Assembly (NCBI GenBank): GCA_036924255.1
Contig: JAUPFN010000009.1
Coordinates: 1,205,501-1,269,500 of the forward strand
DNA: 64,000 nt
Source of the DNA: Apodemia mormo
Taxonomy: Eukaryota > Arthropoda > Insecta > Lepidoptera > Riodinidae
Direction: 5' to 3'
In this document: positions 1 through 11,760 of the stretch, piece by piece
Layout: each line of letters opens with the position of its first letter
Position numbering within the stretch: position 1 is the first letter of the stretch
The notes under the pieces: generated by a model
Database searches by the model: none
What the model was told of the DNA's origin: nothing
The model's input: only the letters and a program-made list of their open reading frames with translations
Program-made: the position numbers and the translations under genes

Positions 1-213
1 GCTTTTACAATACGCTTCCTGATGCCGTTAGAGATTTATCAGTTGACAATTTCAAAATGTATTAAAACAAAATTGTGAAAAAAAAGGGTTACTAGAAAAT
101 ATCTGAATATCTAGATAACAGGAAAGCATGGGATTTATATTTACTGTAACAATCAGATACTTACAAATTAAACATTTTGTAATATCTTACAAAAAAAGAT
201 ACGAATAAATGAC

Positions 214-272
214 AAGCCCGCTGAGTTTCTTCCGCCAGATCTTCTTGTAATAGTGCGGCCGTGTTTCCGATC
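214..272 (+). mobile_element. LINE 3'-UTR fragment
   Basis: Contains the words cccgctgagtttctt and gcggccgtgtttccgatccg. The same words recur in opposite orientation at 8221-8275, 8940-9000 and 27760-27790, next to CR1-like LINE remains, so this is a short piece of that LINE's 3' untranslated region. It runs directly into the tandem duplication that follows. Confidence 0.5.
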
Positions 273-785
273 CGACAGTAGAGTCAAAATGGCTTGTAAA
301 AGGTTTTATTTAAAAAAGTATTTCTGATTTCTAGACTTATTATAATTTCGCACACCAGCATTACCGGTAGACTATGGTGATTTAGAAATTTGTAACACTT
401 TTGTAACCGATCTTTATAAAAAAGTATTCTATTCATCTATATTCTATTAAATCACCAAGTATTTCTTTAAAATTGATATAATTTACTATTTAGTTGTTGG
501 AAGTCAATTTATTTTCTTCCGATCCTTTCGATCCGACAGTAGAGTCAAAATGTCTTGAAAAGGTTTTATTTAAAAAAGTATTTTTGACTTCTAGACTTAT
601 TATAATTTCGCACACCGGCATTACCGGTAGACTATGGTGATTTAGAAATTTGTAACACTTTTGTAACCGATTTTTATGAAAGAAATATTCTATTCTATAT
701 TCTATTAAATCGCCAAGTATTGCTTTAAAATTGATATAAATTTACTATTTATGTAGTTGTTGGAAGTCAATTTATTTTCTTTCTT
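268..785. repeat. Two-unit tandem duplication, period 261 bp
   Basis: The word cgatccgacagtagagtc occurs at 268 and 529, and the two units stay aligned to the end (cacaccggcattaccggtag, gttgttggaagtcaatttat). The units differ by scattered substitutions and small indels, so the duplication is not recent. The first few bases of each unit are LINE 3'-UTR sequence, so the duplication captured a repeat edge plus flanking DNA. Confidence 0.85.
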
Positions 786-3700
786 TTCTCCCTTTTTTTC
801 CAATGGTCTTTAAAAATAACGTACGCTGATAGATATGTAGGTACGAAGAATATACTATGCTTTGCCGTTCTAAGTTTCAGATACCTGATGTGCAATAAAA
901 AAATAATGAAAGATCACTCGTAACATAGGAGCGATCACGTGGTAATGAGAAAATGAAGGTGTTTAAAATGAAAATCGAGCCGCATAATGAGTGCCTTTGC
1001 CGTCAACGGAGCCTGTCTTCCTCGTGTAAGCAGAACGTCAATTACTACGGATATGACAGAGTACAAGTAGAGTCCATACCAGAGAGGTAACCTTAATTTG
1101 CCACTAAAAAAAAGAAAAAAAAAACTTTGATGCTTCAACGAGGAGGATTATTAGGATACTTAGTTGAATTTCCCAACAAAATGGATGTGAAGCAGTGGAC
1201 TACGAATAGAGGTGACGTTAGGAACACGTGTACCTTCAGATATTTTAATTCTCGAAATTAATAATTCAGTCAGTATCAGTAGGCAATCCGTCACCGCCTA
1301 TTATCAGTTTCTGTGACCACCGCCTATATTACGTTTGAATTAAGATATTAAATGAATGTTTTTGTTTAAAGTTGAGAGGTTCCGTAGATTAGAATAATTT
1401 GATACAAAAGACAGAATTATGTTTATTCAGTTGGAGGGTAAACTATAAAAATCACTCGGTTAAACCCAGAATAATTACATTTATTTTTGAGTAATCCTGT
1501 TTAACCTCGTATAGGGTAATAGTCATAGTTAGTCATAAATTTAAAATGTGTATTGATTTTAGTCCTGGGCCTGACGTGGTATCAATTACAGCTAAGACTG
1601 ATCTTAGCTCAGAGTATAAAAGCTCAGTTGATTAATTAAATTCCTTATGTCTATTACAATATCTAACTCGGGGTAGCTATCTTTATGAGCCAAATTCAAA
1701 ATCTGATGCAATCGATGATGTTTACATAGAATACGAAAAAAAAATTGAAATAATGGTACAGGCAAATTTTACTTTCTATACATTAAAATGTTAAAAATAT
1801 AGTTACAAAATATATTTCTTGTGAGATTTATTAACTGAAGGATAATTATAATATTTAAAATTTCTAACGGTAAACGACGGTCCTAAGTATTCTGTGAATT
1901 TTAAAGTTTTGTCTTAAAAGCAACTTCATCCGTGATTAAATTACAATGCATACAATCTTTATATTTATATGTATATTTGTAGGTCTCGTTATTTTGTCTC
2001 CTTAATATAATTATGAAAATGGATGCCACAAATGGATGAGATGACGAGCATGAATAGCCGTTTAGGTATTTGAAATATATCTTAGCTGAGCCACCACTAT
2101 TGCCTATTTATGACCCGGCAGTACAAATTCAACTGTTTTTGGGATGGGAGTATACTAGGCAACGATGGTATATTGCTACAGAGATTGCGTGATTTAAAGC
2201 CTTGCCATCTGGTGGTTTTCTTTAATGTTCAACATCTTATAAGAATAATATATACGAGTATATATAAATACATTTTTATTTGCAAGCGTTGGCAGATACT
2301 TATTTAAAAAAAAAAAACCCACAGTACATAGTATATGTGCTGGGTCTACTGTTGTCTCTCGTATAACAAGATGGTACGGCAACTTGTTACGAATGTCTGT
2401 GTGGTATAGGATATCAACCGGAAGTAAAGATGTATCGCGTAAACTCCTAGACAACCAGTGTAATAACTACAGTAGGTAAACGTTGTAGTTCGAACAATCT
2501 CTCCACCACTTATGTCATTAAAAACTGAAATTTGGTTATTGGCCCCATTTCGATTTTCATAGGATTTGTGAAACCTCATATCCTTCAGATTTGACAGATA
2601 ACAGATAAAAATAAAAATTAGTAGTTTATTATATAACAAATAATAGCATAATAAATAATTATATTAGAGACAACGAGATAACATTAAGGAGATGAAGCTG
2701 TATAGGAAGGGAAAACTTCGTTGGATGAAATAAGAAATAAAAGTATTTTCGGAAATTCTGGCTCCATTCAATTTAAAACATTAGGAACATAATATTTCTT
2801 TGTAGTAAATGGAGCCAATATTTTAAGTTAAATCTCTAGCAGTATGTCGATGGAAACTTCTTGACGTACTATAACGGACATAAAAAAAAAGGAAAAATCT
2901 GCGTCCCAAGTAAGGACATTACATTTGTTTTTTTTTTATTGATTTCTGCAACACACATCGACCAATTACAAAATTGTTGTAACCACATATGTGTAGGTAC
3001 CGTGGCTAGTCTACTATTTAATCTCTTGCTATCCCACTATTTTAAAATTCGGTGTGGTGCAAAGCTAAAGTAACGATGAAAGGCATTCGGATTCTTCGGA
3101 TTTATTCTATTAATTAATGCAAAATGTTTGCGAGATATCGTTTTCTAATTTTCTTCTGATATAAAAATGAATGAAAAAGATTAGAGAATGGCTAAATTTT
3201 ATAAGACATCAACTATTACTAGGTAAGAGGTTTTAGACAATTGTGATTGATGCATCAGAGTAAACACACGGGACTTCACAATTGAAACAGGGCTTTTCTC
3301 CTCGTTATGGCAAAAGAAGTAAAAAAAAAATAATCATGAAAACTATTTTCAACTAAAATGGCAAAAATAGGAGGGAATTCTTTATACGTTACATCGATCT
3401 CCTTCAAGTGTTAATAGATGATGCCAAGTTAAAGCTTAACATGTTATTATAAATTTGGTGAAAACGATTGTTTATTTCAATGGTAAAATAAAGTTAGCAT
3501 TTAATGATTTTCTTTGAATTCATATTAAGTGAATAAGTAATCAATATAAGAATTAATTAATGGCTTTTAACAATGAAAGGTGATTCGGGAGGATTACGAT
3601 TAATATGATAAAACTTAAAATATGCAATGGTTACCGTCGTAAGACCCAACAGTATTATGGGGGGTGGTTTATTTAATGTATATAATTGATATGTATGATA

Positions 3701-5109
3701 CTATGGTTTTGGTCGCGAGGCAGGAAGACTCGCGCCACTAACATAGACGGAGGAATTACATAATATACTTTGTAATTCGGGAGAGTCACAATAGTATATT
3801 ATGATGAATGGAAAAAAATTGGAATATAATTAGTATTTAATTTATTTGGGAAAAATAAGTTTATAATGTAAAGTGGATACATGTATTACATAGTTATGAG
3901 GCCCTCAGCCTCAGCCGTGAGGGTTTAAAATATTGTGATTGTATAACAAGAGAATAAGAGACACGGGTGAAATATTTTGTAGAGAGAATACTCATATTAA
4001 AAATAAATATATGATAGAATTTATATATTTATTTTTATTATAATATTGACCTTGACAGTTATGTATATTCAAGAATCTGCCAAAATTATCAAAGGAGATT
4101 CTGATCTATATTGTCTGGATTGTTTGAGATGTTCATTTGATGAGCATTGAAGTTATTTTAAAATTCTTTTACATCAAGAAATACCAGTAAAATGCCAGAA
4201 CAAATTAGAAAAAGAAGAAAGTTGTTTAAACGCCAGTTTTGTAACATTAAATAATTTAGTGATTTAAATAATGATGTCCCTCTATCACTTTGAACTTAGT
4301 TACTCTTACATGGTTTACCGAGTCTGTTGTGACATAAAATTGTTACTAGAGAATACGAGGACCTTGAATTATAAAAAGGGACTATTTATTTTATTAATAA
4401 ATTAAAATTAGATTTTATTATTGGCTTCATTTCCAAATTATTTTATCACATTGTTAAACGATATTTTTTTTGTACATGTATAAAAAAAAAATTAACAATT
4501 AATAACGTATAGTTACATATTACCGCTATAAATCATATTGTTATTAGCGTATTAATAATATATGTAATTAAAATATCTGGTTATTAAATTATATACTTGT
4601 TAAATTAAATTTATGAAAGAAAAAAATGTCTTTGTTTTAAATTCAAGTGTAGATCGATTTTAATTCTATATTGATTTAATTGTTAGGTGTACACCTGTTG
4701 CATGTAGATTTCCATGAGGCAATATTTATAAACAATTATATAATAGCTAAATGTACCATGTACTTAGTACATTAAATGATTACGGAAATTACTATGAATA
4801 GGAAATCTTATAATACATTCTAATAAAATTGTAACGCAAAGATAATAAAGACGTACAACAACGCTCTACCTAAAAGTAAACATTTAGGGATGAAAATTCA
4901 TTAAAAATATTTGCATGCAATCGAGTATTCTTTAATTCATGCAAAGAATATTCCTCATGTAAAAAGGGAAAAAGAAAAGGAATTGTAAAAAAGAGAATTA
5001 TATGTGCATAGTATTAAAACATTAATTACTAATAACTCCGTTAAGTAGAATCAATTAGATAATATATTATAGTAAACATTGTAAGCAAAAATAAAAATTA
5101 AAAAAAAAA
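786..5109. other. AT-rich non-coding stretch
   Basis: No recognisable gene or transposon. Open frames here are under 100 codons, low-complexity and without family motifs. There are many A/T homopolymers and no tRNA-like or splice-defined coding signal that I can support. Confidence 0.6.
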
Positions 5110-5960
5110 ATGGAATGGATGTGTTATGATATTTTAGATATTTTTTTAAATTGTTGATTATTTAACTGCTATAATTTATTAGGTTTTTATGTATGGTTTT
5201 AGTTACTGGTAATTATCAGTAGGTATACAAAATACAAACTCTGTTTAAAACATTGTGATTACCATTCTTGTAAATAGCTCTGCTAATTAGATATCCATTG
5301 TATTGTATTAAAGTCAATATTAGCTTTAGGCAGATAAAAAAAAATGTTGAGCCAAGTGGTAGACACATTTAAAGATATTTTTAACTTGCATTTATTATAG
5401 TTCAATTGTTATCATTCATTAATCAATTTTTATGATGTATTAGGTTTATATGTATGGTTTTAGGGTTAAGTGGCTAATAATTATTGGTACTTACCTATAT
5501 GAATTTGTATAAAAATTGTTGCATTGAAAAATTACAATTAGCATTCCTGTAAATAGCTCTGCTAACTGTCAAAACGTAAGTGTAGATATATTTAAAGATA
5601 TTTTTCGCTTTACATTATAGTTTAATCGCAGTTATTAACTAATTATTTGTTATAAGTAATATATTACGCCTATGTGTGGATTTAGTTGTTAGTAATTATT
5701 TATATACAAATGTCTGTAAAATTACTGTATTAAACATTGTAATTAGTATTCTATCAAATAGCTCTGCTAGGCTGCTATCCATTGTAATGTAAGTAAACAT
5801 TAAGTAAGTAAGCAAATATTGAAAAAAAAAAGATGTAAGTGTACATATTTAAAAGTATTTTTCTTTTTACATTGTAGTTCCATTTAATTATTGATCAATT
5901 GTAATTACTGATTATTAGTTAAGGCTTACATGTATGTTTTAGTCACTGGTAATTATTAGT
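5110..5960. repeat. Decayed tandem array, about 3-4 units of 205-280 bp
   Basis: The landmark gtatggttttag or close variants occur at 5191, 5452, 5674 and 5932. The landmark aaatagctctgcta occurs at 5272, 5551 and 5756. A third recurring word, near gatatttttcgctttacattatagtt, lies between them. The landmarks keep the same order in each unit, with unit length varying by indels. It looks like an old satellite or minisatellite, or multiple partial copies of one AT-rich element. Confidence 0.65.
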
Positions 5961-6164
5961 AAACACATAACATAAAATAGCATGCCATCAATATATGGCG
6001 GAATATTGTAATTTTTTTTAACATCGTACGATCTGTAACAATTAAAATATTTCATGTAACATAAGAAAATAGATGTAAAATGGAAAAAAATACTAAAGAG
6101 GCCAAGTGTTAGGTTTAAGTAAGAGAGCGTGCATGAGGACATGCACGAGGTCAGGATGGTCGAG

Positions 6165-6532
6165 TGTTAGGTTTTATTTAATAGCGCAAGATTTTGCCCG
6201 AAATTATATTTAATAGGCAAAATTATTGTTTTAACTGGTATCCCCAAACGTGGGGATGACAGTTAGAACTTGTTAAAGATATGGCAGATGGACGACGACA
6301 CTCGAAAGAGCAAGTCGTGCCGAAGAGTTGGCCTCCAGTAAACTGTAAAAGTAAGAGTATTGAGATCATTCTTGAGCGTGCATAAGTAATTTAAGGTAAT
6401 GTATTTTATTGTTATATTTAGTTAAAATAAGGTTGTTTCTTGTTAGTTGTTAGTGATAATATCAATGTGAAAAGAAATATAAATGTAATATAATTGATTA
6501 CGTGGTTTAATTAGTAAAGGTAGTTCCTAACA
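6165..6532. mobile_element. Possible solo LTR (368 bp)
   Basis: The segment starts TGTTAGG and ends CCTAACA, a 7-bp inverted terminus of the TG...CA type used by LTR retrotransposons, and is more structured than its AT-rich surroundings. No target-site duplication is visible (tcgag against tttaa), and there is no second copy in the window. BEL/Pao LTRs often begin TGTTAGG, but that assignment is from memory. The ends may be coincidental. Confidence 0.3.
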
Positions 6533-6615
6533 TTTAAAGAAAGGGCCGTTGTCCATGTGAAATAGCACATCGTGTTAGCATATTAATCGCCAAATGTAGG
6601 GTATTTCTTAAATAA

Positions 6616-6706
6616 GTGACTCGAATAGCCAATCGGTTGCCTTTCACAACCAGCCTAACAGAACGGCAGTTGACTTATTCTTCAAAGGAGCCTGACCAAC
6701 ACAGGG
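6616..6706 (-). mobile_element. Family A repeat, 5' fragment
   Basis: Matches only the first ~90 bp of family A in reverse: atagccaatcggttgcctt, aacggcagttg, ttcttcaaaggagcc. The remaining ~280 bp are absent. Confidence 0.7.
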
Positions 6707-7554
6707 TCAAGATGTACAAATAGCTTATACTTTTTAAATAATATTCATTACAAACACATTTAATTAATAAAAAAACATTGCACACATTACCATTAATTTG
6801 AAACACATCAATATATATACACATCTATATTGTTTATGGCTTATATCTATTACCAAACATAAAAAAGATTTTCTACCGTCAAATTTCAACCAGAGAGCGA
6901 TCACGAGTTCTTATTATTACATTGAGATTTTTAAGTCTTCAGAGAACTTATGACTGATTACTTAAAGCTCACACAGGTGCTTTAAAACTCCACATGAAAT
7001 TCAGTACGTGTTATACAGTAACGAAATTGCTATTAAAATAAATTTTCCTCTTTCGCAACATATAACCCATTTCACTAGTTATTTAAAAGGAACAAGGTTA
7101 ATACCTCGGAGCAAAAGCTTTCAAGCCAGAACAATAAATAATTTTAAGAACATGCTTGACTTAATGAGGGACGCTTGCTAGCTGAAATTGTTTATCGTTT
7201 GAGTAATTTATTCACAGGAAACGTTACCCGTAACATATTTAGATACACAATTAATTATGTTTCAAATGAAACCGTTTGTACGATTTTAACGAAGATTTTA
7301 CTTTTTTTAAAGTTGACTTACAATGCGCCCCGATATCACACGGGGAAAACAAAATCTAATTAATATGTAAATCATTAATAAAAAAGCTAACACTCGACTG
7401 CGAGTGGACTCAAAATAAAATATAATCCAGGCGTAATCGGATAAAAAATCTAATGACTCTTCTGAAATTAAATAGCATAGTATCGTAAATCCATTAAGCT
7501 GGTTAGACTACAGAGCTTGCCAAATAAGTAAATGAAATGAAATAAAAATATTCC
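6707..7554. other. AT-rich spacer
   Basis: No gene or repeat family recognised. A 62-codon open frame at 7175-7363 has no recognisable motif. Confidence 0.5.
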
Positions 7555-7706
7555 CTCACGTTGGTCCGGGCTCCTTTGATAGACCAACTGCCGGTCTGCA
7601 AGGCAGGTAGTAAGAAGCGACCGATTGGCTATACGTATCATTATCCACTACTAGATGGTACAGTTCCATAACGTCTCACGCAGGTATTTGGTATCATCGC
7701 CTTACC
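7555..7706 (+). mobile_element. Family A repeat, 5' half
   Basis: Begins at cgttggtccgggctccttt and runs to the caccgccttacct segment (here catcgccttaccttt), then stops. Diverged, with several substitutions per 20 bp. Confidence 0.75.
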
Positions 7707-7870
7707 TTTCATATATATTTTTTGTACAGGACAATAAACGATCGAGCGATTATCCTGATGATGGAAGATTTCTTTTTATAGCAAGGAAGCAGATGGTTGT
7801 CCTAATGGGATGAAATTATAATCGCTTACGGACACCACAATAGTGTGGTTGAAATGTCACATGAATAGGG

Positions 7871-8290
7871 TTCAGAAATCCAAAATCAGAAATTAGAATT
7901 ACTTTACTCTGTGGTCTAACAGTCCAGCGTTGGCGTTGACCACATGAGGTCCCGGGTTCGATTCCCGGGTCGTGCACAAAAAAAAGTGTTTTTCAGTTTT
8001 CTGAGAAACACAAAGTTGCCCGGGATTGGAAAGTGCCCGGTTGGCGATAGCCTTGCCACCTATCACATTTGTGGGACCAAGTATCTTCGGCTAATCGTGG
8101 GTGCACTTGTTGTACCTCTGCCTACCACTTCGGGGATATGGGCGTGAAGATACTTTTTTTTTATTCTATAACACTTTTTGCAAGTTATTTTGACGCGTCA
8201 ATTTTTTTAACTATATCTGGATCGAAAACTCGACCACACACTGATCCGGTGAAGAAATTCAGCGGGCTTGTCTTTTTTCGTGTATATTTT
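7871..8290 (-). mobile_element. LINE 3'-UTR copy split by a SINE
   Basis: The flanks (7871-7907: tcagaaattagaattactttact; 8161-8290: cactttttgcaagttattttgacgcgtcaa, then ttcagcgggcttgtctttttt) correspond in order to the continuous copy at 27660-27790. The 250 bp between them are an S1 SINE. This is therefore one old LINE tail on the minus strand that was later hit by a SINE. Confidence 0.7.
7908..8160 (+). mobile_element. tRNA-derived SINE, family S1
   Basis: The head is tRNA-like, with a partial A box (gtggtctaacagtcc) and a perfect B box (gggttcgattcccgg). It is followed by a non-tRNA body shared with the copies at 10459, 30667 and 47306 (agttttctgagaaacacaaa, gtgcccggttggcgatag, ggggatatgggcgtgaagat) and a T/A-rich end. 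Open frames through it are not genes. The A box has lost the usual tagtgg, so this copy is probably a poor Pol III template. Confidence 0.85.
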
Positions 8291-8930
8291 TTTAAAGTAA
8301 GTTATATAATGTTTAATTTGTATGTGATTGTTACAATAATAATAAAAATTACCTTTCCCCTTCAAACCAAAATACGGCAGCGTTAATCAGCAATGCTATT
8401 GCGGCTGGTACAGTTTAGTACGTAAGTTATTGACTTAAGTACAAAAATTAGTCAAGACCTGGCATAACTCTTTTACCTAGTTAGAATAATCAAGATGTGA
8501 GTGACATGTAATAGACTTCTCTCACCTTTTACGAGATGCCTAGCAGTAAGGCAGTTGACCAATTCTTCAAAAATTTTTAATCAACTTTCCAAAAAGGAGG
8601 AGATTCTCAATTCGGCTGTATCTTTTATGTTTTTTTACCTCAAAAGTCAATTCATTCAAAGGTCAATTATAAACCAATATGGAAAATTACTTTTCAATTT
8701 GGTATAGGGACCAAATGGTAAGCAGATTACTTCCTATTTGGTCATAAATAAATTATTAATTGAAGATCGGATTAAGAGTTTTAACGATATAGGAGATAGG
8801 AGGAGGAGTCAGTTACTTTTTTACTAATACTGTTACTTTTTTTGAGTTTTGTTTTCCTAAGAATTGCGTTTAAAGTCGAAGACAAAACATTTTTATTAAA
8901 ATTTTCCTTTACTTTTGACGAGTAAACATT
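8291..8930. other. Repeat-derived spacer
   Basis: No gene. Around 8580-8630 it carries aactttccaaaaaggaggag followed by attctcaattcggctgta. Similar words occur at 12060-12110 (reverse), 32060 and 33835, so this is a fragment of another diverged interspersed repeat. Confidence 0.5.
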
Positions 8931-9998
8931 TTTGCTAGTTACTACCGGATTAGAAATCCGCCACACTCTGAGAAGACCGGCGCGAGAAACTCAGCGGGTT
9001 TGTCTTTTTTGTACATATACATTTTTTTAAATAATGTATTTACAATAATTTATTAATAATATATTGTAATAATTAATATAAGATTGGGGTGAGAAGCAAT
9101 TAAACCCATGCTTTATTGTCTTCGAAATATTTAGACATTTTGTAATAACCTTTTTTACAGAGTTTTGATTTTATACATTTTTTTTAAATTTGTGTATTGG
9201 TGGGTCATTAACAGCATTTGGAAGTTTATTGTAAAAACATACAGACTATCCCATAAAAGAGTTACTTATTCTGTGGAGACGTGATATATGCAGAGCAAGA
9301 TTGTTTATGTATATCAAAAAGTTCTTCATTTAAGGAACTTTTTGATATAAATTATGTATATCAAAAAGTTCCTTAAATGAAGAAATATTTTACGAATATA
9401 CGTCAAGTTTTCAAATAACTGTACTGTACGGTTAAAATATTAACTCCTTTAATTTTTTCTCTTAGGAAAACTCTTGTACTGAAACTGAAAATAGCTTTTG
9501 TAGTTTTTTTTGAAAGACAAAAATCGTATTTATATCACCGGAATCTCCCCAGAGAAGAACTTCATATGACATAATGCTATGAAAATGACTAAAATACACA
9601 ATTTTTGTAGGGTCGAGGTCATCAATCTTTCTCATTGTTTTAATTGCTAATGACGCTGAACTCGGTCTACTGGCTATAATTCCCTAATATTATTTTTTAT
9701 GTAACGTAATCCCTCAAAAGACAGTAGAGTCCACACTATCAAATTTGTCCCCGTTTAGTTGTACATTGGTATCTATATGCTTTACATTAGGCGTAGAAAA
9801 TCTAATACACTTTGTTTTATTCCCATTTAATAGAAGGTTGTTAACATTGAACCAGTGTACAACTTCTGAAATCGCATTGTTCATATCGTCATACTTACCA
9901 ACTCGTCTTTTCACTTTGAGTAACCGTAAAGTATCATCCGCAAACAGTATGATTTCATACGTATCGCCACCAGTTGTACCTACCTTATTTATATACAT
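8931..9998 (-). pseudogene. CR1/Jockey-like LINE: reverse transcriptase C-terminal part and 3' UTR
   Basis: Reading the minus strand from 9998, a 94-codon frame contains ILFADDT, the RT catalytic F/YADD box, followed by VHWFNVNNLLLNGNKTKC. This is the arrangement seen in CR1- and Jockey-group non-LTR retrotransposon polymerases just after the palm. Below 9714 the frame is interrupted, but remnants near 9100-9250 read like the end of ORF2. The 3' UTR (9000 to 8931) matches other LINE tails in the window. The upstream endonuclease and first half of the RT are absent, so the copy is 5'-truncated and inactive. The clade is tentative. Confidence 0.8.
9322..9384. repeat. 28-bp perfect inverted repeat
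   Basis: The arms 9322-9349 and 9357-9384 are exact reverse complements (ttcttcatttaaggaacttt... against ...aaagttccttaaatgaagaa), separated by 7 bp. It lies inside the decayed LINE and could arise from local template switching. Confidence 0.85.
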
Positions 9999-10126
9999 TT
10001 TCTATGTTTTTAGAAGAAAATAAAAATAATTATTCTAAACAAAAATTTTTAAGTAGACACTCATTAGAATCACAAAAGAAATCTTTATAATTAATTGACA
10101 ATTTCTCTAACAAGTTGAAAGCTTTA
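9999..10126. other. Short AT-rich spacer
   Basis: Nothing recognised between the LINE remnant and the inverted-repeat composite. Confidence 0.4.
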
Positions 10127-10458
10127 TTAAATCTAATTAAAAGTACAGTTTAAAACAAAATAAATATGATAGAAATAGAAAAATTCAAAGTAAACTATTT
10201 TGTGTAAAAATATTCTTAGATTTGCCGGCTGATCAGTTTTCAGCAGCATTTTACAAGTTGTGGAAGTAGTTTCAAATGAACAAGTATTGTAAAATATCAA
10301 GTCCGCAGTCCGCACCACTACACTGCAATATACCGGGTCACTTTCACGCACCGTGAAAATCCATCCTTAATGGACGCTATTCTCAAATACATTCGGACAA
10401 GCTACTGTAAATCGATTTCTTAGGGACTTCCTTGAAGTACTCTAATACAATATTTATC

Positions 10459-10663
10459 GCCTCTGTGGTCTCGTTGTTGACCACATGAGGTTCCTGGGTT
10501 TGACAGTAATTTAAAAATGTGTTTTTCAGTTTTCTGACAAAAACAACGTTGACTGGGATTGGATAAGTGCCCGGTTGGCGATAGACTTGCCCCCTATCAT
10601 ATTATGGGGCTAAACTTGGGTGAACTGGTTATTCCTCGGGGATATGGGGATGAAGATTCTTTT
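10459..10663 (+). mobile_element. tRNA-derived SINE, family S1 (shortened)
   Basis: Starts gcctctgtggtctcgttg and carries the S1 body (cagttttctgacaaaaacaa, gtgcccggttggcgatagac, gatatggggatgaagatt). The B-box region is damaged (ggttcctgggtttgac), and about 30 bp of the body around the cacttgttgtacctctg block are missing. It lies within the inverted-arm composite, so it is a younger insertion. Confidence 0.8.
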
Positions 10664-10888
10664 ATAATTAAAATTTTACTCCATTCTTTGTAAGGGCTCG
10701 CAAAATGTTATTACGTAATAATATGTTTTTAAAAGTATATGAGAATTATATCTTTTATTGTATGGAATTTATTTATAGGTATCTAACCTAGAAAATCCCA
10801 TGTATTTTTAAACAAACATTCTATACGCATATGTATATCGCCAGGTTTTTATCTAGGGGCGAAAAATCAAAGCAAAAATAGTAAAAAA

Positions 10889-10960
10889 GAGGGTCAAGTG
10901 CGAGTCGGACTCGCGCTCGAAGGGTTCCGTACCATCCCTATTCAAGTTTCTACCTGTTTA
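10889..10960 (+). repeat. Edge of a repeat beginning gtcaagtgcgagtcggactc
   Basis: The word gtcaagtgcgagtcggactc followed by gcgctcgaagggttccgtacc recurs inverted at 12488-12525 (cttcgtgcgcgagtccggct, cacacttgacc). I have seen this repeat edge in lepidopteran sequence but cannot name the family from sequence alone. Confidence 0.5.
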
Positions 10961-11274
10961 TTAAGATCGAGTAAAAAAATGCTTAAAAATTACGTTTGTT
11001 GTATGGGAGCCGCCCTTTAATATTTACTGCATTTTTATTTAATTATTTATTTTGAAAGGTAATATACAATTAAATATTCTGACTGACTTGATATTTTACA
11101 ATACTTGTTCATTTGAAACTACTTCCCACAACTTGTAAAATGCTGCTGAAAACTGATCAGCCGGCAAATCTAAGAATATTTTGACACAAAACAGTTTACT
11201 TAGACTTGTTCTGTTTCTGTCATATTTATTTTGTTTTGAATTGTACTTTTAATTAGATTTATTATTCATCTATT

Positions 11275-11598
11275 GAACCGGGCTCCTTTGAAGAAGTGGC
11301 TAACTGCCGTTCTGCCAGGCAGGTCGTAAAAGGCGATCGATTGGCTATCCGAATCACTAACATCGTGGCCACTAGGTAGTAGAGTTCTGCAATGTCTCGC
11401 CCGGGTCTGGTACCACCGCCTTACCTATTCCTGCCGCAATAGCGTCAGTGCTTGTCACTGTCGTGTTCCGGTGTAGAGGGTAAGGCAGCTGGTAAACTTA
11501 TGCATGTGCCATAAGACCTTGCTACAAGATAGCAACGCACTATTAACACCTTTGTTGTCTATAGACGATGCTTTTTTGCTATCTTATAATATAAAAAA
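11275..11598 (+). mobile_element. Family A repeat, near full length
   Basis: All blocks are present in order: gggctcctttgaag, actgccgttctgccaggcag, cgcccgggtctggtaccacc, taaacttatgcatgtg, gatagcaacgcac, then gctatcttataatataaaaa. The first ~10 bp are missing, and the ctttccatcaggagacccat block near the 3' end is deleted. Confidence 0.85.
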
Positions 11599-11599
11599 A

Positions 11600-11760
11600 A
11601 TCTCCTAGAGATTGGTATGAGGAACAATTACTCCCAGGCTTTATTGTTTTGCCTTCTAAATAATCTGAGATTTTATAATACCCTTTTTTACACAGTTTCA
11701 TTTTACCGCATTATGGAAATTTACATAGACACACTGACGTACTGAAAAAATAATCACGTT
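11600..11760 (-). mobile_element. LINE ORF2-end / 3'-UTR fragment
   Basis: Words such as caattactcccaggctttatt and tacccttttttacacagttt align in order with 9100-9165 of the LINE remnant (caattaaacccatgctttatt, taaccttttttacagagttt). This is therefore a second, independently truncated copy on the minus strand, abutting the 3' end of a family-A copy. Confidence 0.6.

Larger units (their letters stand above)
10127..11263. mobile_element. Composite with ~175-bp inverted arms
   Basis: The left arm (10127-10302) and right arm (11087-11263) are reverse complements over about 175 bp with few mismatches. Shared words are ttgccggctgatcagtttt, cagcagcattttacaag and caagtattgtaaaatatcaa. The ~785-bp interior holds an S1 SINE and the start of another repeat. 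It could be a non-autonomous DNA transposon with long terminal inverted repeats that gathered insertions, or two opposed copies of one repeat. No clear target duplication is seen at the outer ends. Confidence 0.6.

Noticed and set aside
1867..1900. Resemblance of acggtaaacgacggtcctaa to a large-subunit rRNA core word
   Set aside because: Only about a dozen bases match; the surroundings are AT-rich and unrelated, with no other rRNA landmarks. Coincidence.
2110..3073. Several 62-97 codon frames
   Set aside because: Low-complexity, mutually overlapping on both strands, no recognisable motif.
7903..7976. Possible functional tRNA gene
   Set aside because: The tRNA-like region lacks a full acceptor stem, and the same sequence plus body recurs at 10459, 30667 and 47306, so it is a SINE head.
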